From the NCBI RefSeq assembly GCF_004167665.1, contig NZ_SEWE01000016.1, positions 1-64,000 on the forward strand: a DNA stretch of 64,000 nt, given 5' to 3'. The stretch's first letter is position 1. Each line of letters opens with the position of its first letter. This stretch comes from Hymenobacter persicinus (lineage in GTDB: Bacteria > Bacteroidota > Bacteroidia > Cytophagales > Hymenobacteraceae). Under the pieces are notes generated by a model. It worked only from the letters and a program-made list of their open reading frames with translations. It did not search any database and was not told the DNA's origin. Shown one piece after another: positions 58,923-64,000 of the stretch. The position numbers were made by a program, and so were the translations under genes.

Positions 58923-61900
58923 TTACAACGTCAGGTTGATGTTAAAGCCGTAGCTGCGAACAGAAGGAATCTGCGTCGACTCGAGGCCCTGAGTGTTGCC
59001 GTTGTTGAACGACGTCTCGGGGTCGATGCCGGGAGCTTTCGAGCTGATCAGCCACAGGTTACGGCCTACGAACGAAACACCGATGCCTTTTACAAAGGTT
59101 CTCTCAATCATCGATTTTGGCAGCTGGTAGCCCAGACGTACTTCGCGCAGTTTCACGTACGAAGCATCGTACACGCTGCTTTCGCGCACGTTGTAGTAGT
59201 AGCCGTGGTAGTAGTCCTCGGCCGAAGCCTTCACGTCGTTCGGACGGAACGAGCCGTCAGCGTTGCGCTGAACACCGGCACCGATGATGCCATCTTCGCG
59301 GCCGTTCAGGGTGTTGGTCAGAGCACCAGCGTAGTTACCCCACATGTTGGTTTCGCTCTGGAGCGAACCACCCTGGCGGGTGTCAACCGTAGCGCTGAAC
59401 TCAACGCCTTTGAAGCCGAAGCGGTTGGTGATACCACCGATCCAGTCTGGCGTGTAGTAGCCCAGAACTTTACGGGTTGGGTCAACCAATGGCGTACCGT
59501 CAGCACCGAATACGATCTGACCAGCATACTGTCCGTCTGGCACGCGCAGGAAGCCGTCACCGAACAGAGCACCGTAGCGCTGACCAACGCGGGCTTCTAC
59601 GTTTACACCGAAGCCGGAGCTACCGATAACCAAGTTTTTGATCTGGCCTTCTTTGTCGAACTCGTCAACGCGGTTGCGGTTGGCGGCGAAGTTAGCCGTG
59701 ATGTTCCACTGCAGGGCGCTCGAAGGCGACAGGGGAGCCAGGGTCAGGATGGTCTCGATGCCTTTGTTCGACATTTGACCAGCGTTCAGGATTTTGGACG
59801 TGTAGCCCGTGGTAGCCGAGGTCAGAACCGAGATGATCTGGTTTTTGGTCAGGGTCTTGTAGCCCGTTACTTCCAAACCAATGCGGTTTTGCAGGAAACG
59901 GAGTTCAACACCAACTTCGGTCGACTGGGTGCGCTCAGGCTTCAGATCGGGGTTGTACTTCACGTTGAAGACCGTCTGAGTTGGGTTCGTGCCGAAAGGC
60001 TGGCCACCCGTGTAGATGTCCTGCAGACGGTAAGGCTCCGTGTCGTTACCTACTTCGGCGTAGCCACCGCGGATTTTAGCAAACGACAGAGCCGACTCCT
60101 TGATGCCGAAAGCTTCGGTCAGAACTACCGATGCATCCACCGAAGGGTAGAAGTACGAGTTGTTGCCAGCAGCCAGGGTCGACGACCAGTCGTTACGACC
60201 CGTTACCCCAACGAAGGCGAAGTTCTTGAAGCCCACGCGAGCCGAGCCGTACACGCTGTTCACGCGACGGTTGGTTACGGGGTTCAGGATACCGGCGTTG
60301 TTCGAGTTGCTGGTGCCGAAGTTGTTGTCCGAAACCAGTGGCGTAGCCGAGTTGCCCAGCGAGAACAGGTTTGGTACGGCCAGCTCAGGAGCAGCAATCT
60401 GGCTGCGGTTTACGCGGTTGTCGCGACGGTTAACACCCACCAGGAAGTCCAGGTTGAGGTCTTCGGTCAGGTTGCGGTTGGCGGTAGCCAGGAATTCAGT
60501 GTTACGCTCCAGTACGGCGATACGCTCTTCGGTGTAGTCATCGTAGGTGGCGTTGCTGACGGTTTCAGCGGGCACACGACGCTGGTTGAACTGGTTGTAA
60601 ATGTCGTTCGTGGTACGAGCCGTCACGTTCAGCCAATCGGTCAGAGCGTAGGTCAGGGTCAGGTTGCCGATTACACGGTCCCGACGGTCATCGTTAGTAG
60701 CTTCACCCAAAACGAAGTAAGGGTTGTTGTGGTAAGAGGCGTTCCAGTTGGCATTGCGGCCACCGTTCTCATACAGCGACTTCAGGTCACGTACGTCAAC
60801 CTGACGGCCGAACCAGGTGTAGAGCTGCTGCATGACGTTCAGCTCGTCGTAGCCCTGGCCAGGACGACGGCCGCGGGTTTCCGAGTAGTTGATGTTGGTG
60901 CTTACCTTGAACTTGCTCGTGATATCAGCGCCAGCGTTCAGGTTGACGGTGTTACGACGCAGGTAGGTGTTGTAGAGAATGCCTTTCTGGTCGAGGTTGG
61001 TGTACGAAACCCGTACGCCAGCCTTATCGTTGCCACCCGTGAGGGCCACGTTGTTGGTCAGGGTGTGACCGGTCTGGAAGAAGTGCTTCTTGATGTTGTC
61101 TTTGCCTGGGCTAACCCATGGCGTAGCCTGACGAACACCGTTTACTACAGGCGAGGTAAACTGGGGGATCAGACGACCGTCCAGTTTAGGGCCCCAGCTT
61201 TCGTCCACGTTGTCGTTGTCGCCCGAACCGTTGCCGTCAACGTACGAGAAAACCCCGCCGCTGCCCTGGCCATACTGATCCTGGAAATCCGGAACCTTGA
61301 GGGGGCTTTCAAACGAAGTAGTGCTATTTACCGAGATACCCAGACCTTTGGCTTTGCGGCCCGATTTGGTGGTAATAACGATTACGCCGTTGGCACCGCG
61401 GCTGCCGTACAGAGCGGCGGCGTTAGCACCTTTCAGTACGGTCATCGTTTCGATGTCGTCGGGGTTGACGTCCGAAGCGGCGTTGCCGTAGTCGATACCC
61501 CCACCCGAATCCGAGTTCGAGAAGCTGGAGTTGTCAATGGCCTGACCGTCAATTACGAACAGGGGCTGGTTGTTGCCCTGAATCGACTTGGCACCCCGGA
61601 TTACGATACGCGACGAGCTACCGGCAGCACCGGTGCTGTTGGAAATCTGCACACCGGCAACGCGGCCGGCCAGCGAGTTCACTACGTTCGTTTCGCGGGC
61701 TTGGGTCAGTTCAGAGCCTTGTACGTCCTGTACGGAGTAACCCAGGCTTTTCTTCTGCTCCTCGCGGCCCAGAGCCGTTACTACTACTTCACCCAGCGTC
61801 TTGGTGTCGGTGCTCAGACCAATGTCGATGGTCGAAGCCGTGCCGATGGGACGCTCTACCGATACGTAACCGATAGAAGTGAAGGAAAGGGTAGTGGCCG

Positions 61901-62102
61901 AAGCAGGTACGCTCAGCGTGTACGTGCCATCCGAATTCGTGGAGGCACCAATGGTGGTCCCTTTCACCAGTACGGTAACGCCGGGCAGACCCTGGCCATT
62001 GGCCCGGTCAGTTACCCGCCCTGAAATGGCCCTATCCTGCGCGATGGCCTGCTGCAACAGGCTAGTCATCAGCAGGATGACCATAAATAGTAGTTTTTTC
62101 AT
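58923..62102 (-). CDS. SusC/RagA TonB-dependent transporter
   Basis: 1059 residues. Signal peptide (ending LLQQAIAQ), N-terminal extension (ISGRVTDRANGQGLPGVTVL), EVVVTALGREEQK, plug with RVAGVQISNSTGAAGSSSRI and PLFVIDGQAIDNSSF, ALYGSRGANGVIVITTKSG, then the barrel, ending SYGFNINLTL. It imports an unknown large substrate with its SusD partner. The ATG before KKLLFMVIL is chosen because a longer in-frame stretch upstream lacks signal-peptide character. A plausible -33/-7 promoter lies about 60-90 bases upstream. A 939-codon antisense open frame across the gene is a composition artefact. Confidence 0.96.
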   Translation of the reverse strand: MKKLLFMVILLMTSLLQQAIAQDRAISGRVTDRANGQGLPGVTVLVKGTTIGASTNSDGTYTLSVPASATTLSFTSIGYVSVERPIGTASTIDIGLSTDTKTLGEVVVTALGREEQKKSLGYSVQDVQGSELTQARETNVVNSLAGRVAGVQISNSTGAAGSSSRIVIRGAKSIQGNNQPLFVIDGQAIDNSSFSNSDSGGGIDYGNAASDVNPDDIETMTVLKGANAAALYGSRGANGVIVITTKSGRKAKGLGISVNSTTSFESPLKVPDFQDQYGQGSGGVFSYVDGNGSGDNDNVDESWGPKLDGRLIPQFTSPVVNGVRQATPWVSPGKDNIKKHFFQTGHTLTNNVALTGGNDKAGVRVSYTNLDQKGILYNTYLRRNTVNLNAGADITSKFKVSTNINYSETRGRRPGQGYDELNVMQQLYTWFGRQVDVRDLKSLYENGGRNANWNASYHNNPYFVLGEATNDDRRDRVIGNLTLTYALTDWLNVTARTTNDIYNQFNQRRVPAETVSNATYDDYTEERIAVLERNTEFLATANRNLTEDLNLDFLVGVNRRDNRVNRSQIAAPELAVPNLFSLGNSATPLVSDNNFGTSNSNNAGILNPVTNRRVNSVYGSARVGFKNFAFVGVTGRNDWSSTLAAGNNSYFYPSVDASVVLTEAFGIKESALSFAKIRGGYAEVGNDTEPYRLQDIYTGGQPFGTNPTQTVFNVKYNPDLKPERTQSTEVGVELRFLQNRIGLEVTGYKTLTKNQIISVLTSATTGYTSKILNAGQMSNKGIETILTLAPLSPSSALQWNITANFAANRNRVDEFDKEGQIKNLVIGSSGFGVNVEARVGQRYGALFGDGFLRVPDGQYAGQIVFGADGTPLVDPTRKVLGYYTPDWIGGITNRFGFKGVEFSATVDTRQGGSLQSETNMWGNYAGALTNTLNGREDGIIGAGVQRNADGSFRPNDVKASAEDYYHGYYYNVRESSVYDASYVKLREVRLGYQLPKSMIERTFVKGIGVSFVGRNLWLISSKAPGIDPETSFNNGNTQGLESTQIPSVRSYGFNINLTL

Positions 62103-62161
62103 TTGACTGTTTGTTTGGTGAGTGAAACGGTGAAAAAAAGATATAAAAGTGGGCGAATAGG

Positions 62162-62193
62162 CAAGTATAGAGGGAAAAATGCCATTTAGCAAC
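62162..62193 (-). promoter_or_regulatory. Candidate promoter of the second SusCD operon
   Basis: On the minus strand a TTG at 62192-62190 is followed after 20 bases by TATACTTG (62169-62162), one base off TAnnTTTG. Spacing and distance to the SusC start at 62102 suit a Bacteroidota promoter. Confidence 0.45.
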
Positions 62194-62326
62194 TTTTAGG
62201 AAACATAGCCCACAGAATGCAGTATCGCTTTTCTGAGCTTTCCGTCCGTTCAGCTGATGGAGTCTTTCACCCATACACTGAGGCTTCTCCGCGCACCCTC
62301 ACTTCTAAAGTTAAGAAATATATCCA

Positions 62327-62359
62327 CAAAAAAGCCTTCCTGCATAACAAGAAGGCTTT
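62327..62359 (-). terminator. Terminator of prfB
   Basis: A 9-bp stem (AAAGCCTTC with GAAGGCTTT) with T residues after it on the minus strand, just beyond the prfB stop at 62383. Confidence 0.8.
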
Positions 62360-62382
62360 CTGGGTCCTAAACCTATATAGTG

Positions 62383-63460
62383 CTAGTTCTGCATGAGAAA
62401 GCCCTTGATGTACTCATCCAGGTCGCCATCGAGCACGTTTTGCACGTCGGTGCGCTCGATGCCGGTGCGCAGGTCCTTGACGAGTTTGTAAGGGTGCAAG
62501 ACGTAGTTGCGAATCTGGGAGCCAAAGTCAATGCGCTTCTTGTTTGCTTCCACTTTATCCCGCTCGGCGTGGCGCTTGTCCATCTCAATCTGGTAGAGGC
62601 GCGACTTAAGCATGCGCAGGGCGTGCTCCTTGTTCATCAGCTGGCTGCGCTCAATCTGGACGGCGATGATGATGCCCGAGGGCGCGTGGGTCAGGCGCAC
62701 GGCGGTTTCCACCTTGTTCACGTTCTGTCCGCCCGCGCCGCCGGCCCGGAACGTGTCCCAGGAGATGTCGGCGGGGTTGATTTCGATGTTAATCGTATCG
62801 TCGATGACGGGGTAGGCAAATACCGATGCAAACGAGGTGTGGCGCCGGCCGCTGCTGTCGAAGGGCGACATGCGCACGAGCCGGTGCACCCCGATTTCGC
62901 TTTTTAGGTAGCCGTAGGCGAAGTCGCCGTCGATTTCCAGGGAGGCCGACTTGATGCCCGCACCCTCGCCGGGCTGGTAGCTGATCTGCTTCACCCCGAA
63001 GCCGTGGCTTTCGGCCCACATGATGTACATGCGCATGAGCATCTCGGCCCAGTCCTGGCTTTCAGTGCCCCCGGCGCCGGGATTGATATCGATGATAGCC
63101 GAGAGCTGGTCTTCCTCGTTGGAGAGCATGCGCTTGAACTCGAGCTGCTCCACCTTTTGCTGGGTAGCGTCGAAGTCGGCCTGCATTTCGGCAGCCGTCA
63201 CGTCGCCCTCGCGGTAGAAGTCGAACAGCACTTCCGTGTCGGCCAGAGCCTGCTGCACGGCTTCGTAGTCGTCGGTCCAGATCTTGACGGACTTGATTTC
63301 CTTCAGAATGGCTTCGGCCTTCTTGGAGTCATCCCAGAAGTCGGGGGCCATGGTTTGCTTTTCGGCCTCTACGACCTGGGCTTTGCGCGCATCGTAGTCA
63401 AAGATACCTCCTCAAAGCCTCAGCGCGGCCTTTCAATTCCTTAACCTGGTCCTGGGTCAT
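62383..63460 (-). CDS. prfB: Peptide chain release factor 2, made by programmed +1 frameshift
   Basis: The product is 358 residues. Translation starts at 63460 ([20 protein letters not shown]) and reaches an in-frame TGA at 63400-63398. The preceding codons are AGG-AGG-TAT-CTT, then TGA-C, the classic RF2 autoregulatory site: an AGGAGG (63412-63407) and a slippery CTT. After a +1 shift reading goes on from 63399 ([14 protein letters not shown]...) to 62383. The factor has the GGQ motif in [12 protein letters not shown] and the stop-codon motif S-P-F in [10 protein letters not shown]. It releases peptides at UGA and UAA. An open frame starting with MAPDFW alone would lack the N-terminal domain. 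A TACCTTTG -7 box lies upstream. Confidence 0.97.
63398..63412 (-). promoter_or_regulatory. prfB programmed frameshift site
   Basis: AGGAGG, three bases, CTT, then TGA read on the minus strand, with C as the next base. The internal Shine-Dalgarno and the weak UGA-C context promote the +1 shift when RF2 is scarce. Confidence 0.95.
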
Positions 63461-63497
63461 TGGAAAAAATAATGATGAACAATGGGAAACGAGGGCG

Positions 63498-63505
63498 CAA
63501 AGGTA
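63498..63505 (-). promoter_or_regulatory. TACCTTTG promoter -7 element
   Basis: An exact TAnnTTTG match on the minus strand, 38 bases upstream of the prfB start. Confidence 0.5.
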
Positions 63506-63514
63506 GAAAATGCG

Positions 63515-63552
63515 CAACGCCCGCCCCGGCCAGAAGCCAGCGGCGGGCGTTG
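63515..63552 (-). terminator. Hairpin after ilvE
   Basis: An 11-bp stem (CAACGCCCGCC with GGCGGGCGTTG), 20 bases beyond the ilvE stop. No T run. Confidence 0.55.
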
Positions 63553-63572
63553 TATCGTTGTGGCGGGCTCGG

Positions 63573-64000
63573 TTATACTTCCACCATCCAGCCGTGAGTG
63601 TCGGGCGCGTCGCCGGTGCGAATGGCGCTCAGGGCGGCACTCATGCGCTGGGAGAAGGAGTCGGGGCCGGGCGTGGGCAACGTGTAATCCTGGCCCTGGT
63701 AGCCGATAACGGCAATGGGGGCAATAGTAGCGGCCGTGCCCACGCCAAAGGCTTCCTGCAGGGTGCCGTTGGCCTGGGCCGCCATGATTTCGGTGGCCGA
63801 CACCTTGCGTTCCTCCACCGTCATGCCCCAGTCGCGCGCCAGCTCCAGCACGCTGCGGCGGGTGATGCCGTCGAGAATGGACGTGCTCAGGGCGGGCGTC
63901 ACCACCTTGCCGTCGATGAGGAAGATGGCGTTCATGGTGCCCGATTCCTCCACGTAGCGGTGTTCCGAGGAGTCGGTCCAGATCAGCTGGTTGTAGCCTT
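63573..64000 (-). CDS. ilvE: Branched-chain amino acid aminotransferase, 5' end outside window
   Basis: The C-terminal 141 residues of a class IV PLP aminotransferase; the gene runs off the right edge. Visible family features are YNQLIWTDSSEHRYVEESGTMNAIF, then LSTSILDGITRRSVLELARDWG, VEERKVSATEI and EAFGVGTAATIAPI. It transaminates leucine, isoleucine and valine and their keto acids with glutamate/2-oxoglutarate in the cytosol. The catalytic lysine lies upstream of the part seen here. It ends 112 bases from the prfB start and is followed by a hairpin. Confidence 0.95.
   Translation of the reverse strand, partial: GYNQLIWTDSSEHRYVEESGTMNAIFLIDGKVVTPALSTSILDGITRRSVLELARDWGMTVEERKVSATEIMAAQANGTLQEAFGVGTAATIAPIAVIGYQGQDYTLPTPGPDSFSQRMSAALSAIRTGDAPDTHGWMVEV

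Noticed and set aside
59205..62024. A 939-codon plus-strand open frame
   Set aside because: It is exactly antisense to the SusC gene, has no recognisable domain, and arises from the codon bias of this GC-rich genome.
50024..62102. Classical polysaccharide utilisation locus
   Set aside because: SusCD pairs are present but no carbohydrate-active enzyme or SusR-type regulator is nearby.
62383..63351. prfB starting at an internal ATG (MAPDFW) or being a pseudogene because of the TGA at 63400
   Set aside because: The TGA is part of a textbook programmed frameshift site and the N-terminal domain is encoded upstream of it.

Overview
The window looks like chromosome from a GC-rich Bacteroidota of the Cytophagales, most likely Hymenobacter or a close relative. 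Supporting signs are two SusC/SusD transporter pairs, type IX secretion (T9SS) cargo with C-terminal sorting domains, a PorQ-like protein and a PorE-like OmpA protein, TAnnTTTG-type promoter elements, and almost no Shine-Dalgarno sequences at starts. The genus is an inference. I saw no rRNA, tRNA, CRISPR array, transposase or integrase.

Layout. 1-8.6 kb: four SBBP-repeat T9SS-secreted paralogues (the first cut by the window edge) with an SDR oxidoreductase, an ankyrin protein and a DoxX protein between them. 8.6-12.6 kb: accessory stretch with an unusual membrane protein, a hypothetical, an 11-unit 21-bp tandem repeat and a low-GC Sll1717-type P-loop ATPase. 12.6-16.7 kb: both methylmalonyl-CoA mutase subunits. 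16.8-21.4 kb: two tandem outer-membrane barrel proteins and a split 5'-nucleotidase. 21.5-30.3 kb: dnaA, small envelope proteins, OsmC, a GH3-family enzyme, a receiver-only regulator facing a hybrid histidine kinase, and a GreA-like protein.

30.7-37.6 kb holds the most interesting locus: a LuxR-type regulator with a degenerate receiver, a double palindrome, then a tight co-directional run of a small protein, a DyP-type peroxidase, a VioB-like ferritin-fold protein, a 14-cysteine protein with repeated C-x5-C spacing, an MNIO (DUF692) enzyme and its DUF2063 partner. The last three form the logic of a ribosomally made, post-translationally modified peptide (RiPP) or metal-handling system. Their pairing with a peroxidase and a ferritin-like oxidase is not an arrangement I recognise as described.

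37.6-50 kb is housekeeping and envelope: dxr, rseP, a DUF6702 protein, a PorE-like OmpA protein, lon, porQ, hslU and an SDR. 50-62.1 kb carries two SusCD transporter loci separated by a haem/copper monooxygenase-like protein; no glycoside hydrolase lies nearby. The window ends with prfB, expressed through an intact programmed +1 frameshift, and a cut ilvE.

A recurrent structural theme is gene-boundary arrays of 7-bp or 8-bp units, several arranged as facing inverted arms that fill the spacer exactly. One 7-bp array has entered the mutB reading frame in frame, in the linker before the B12-binding domain.
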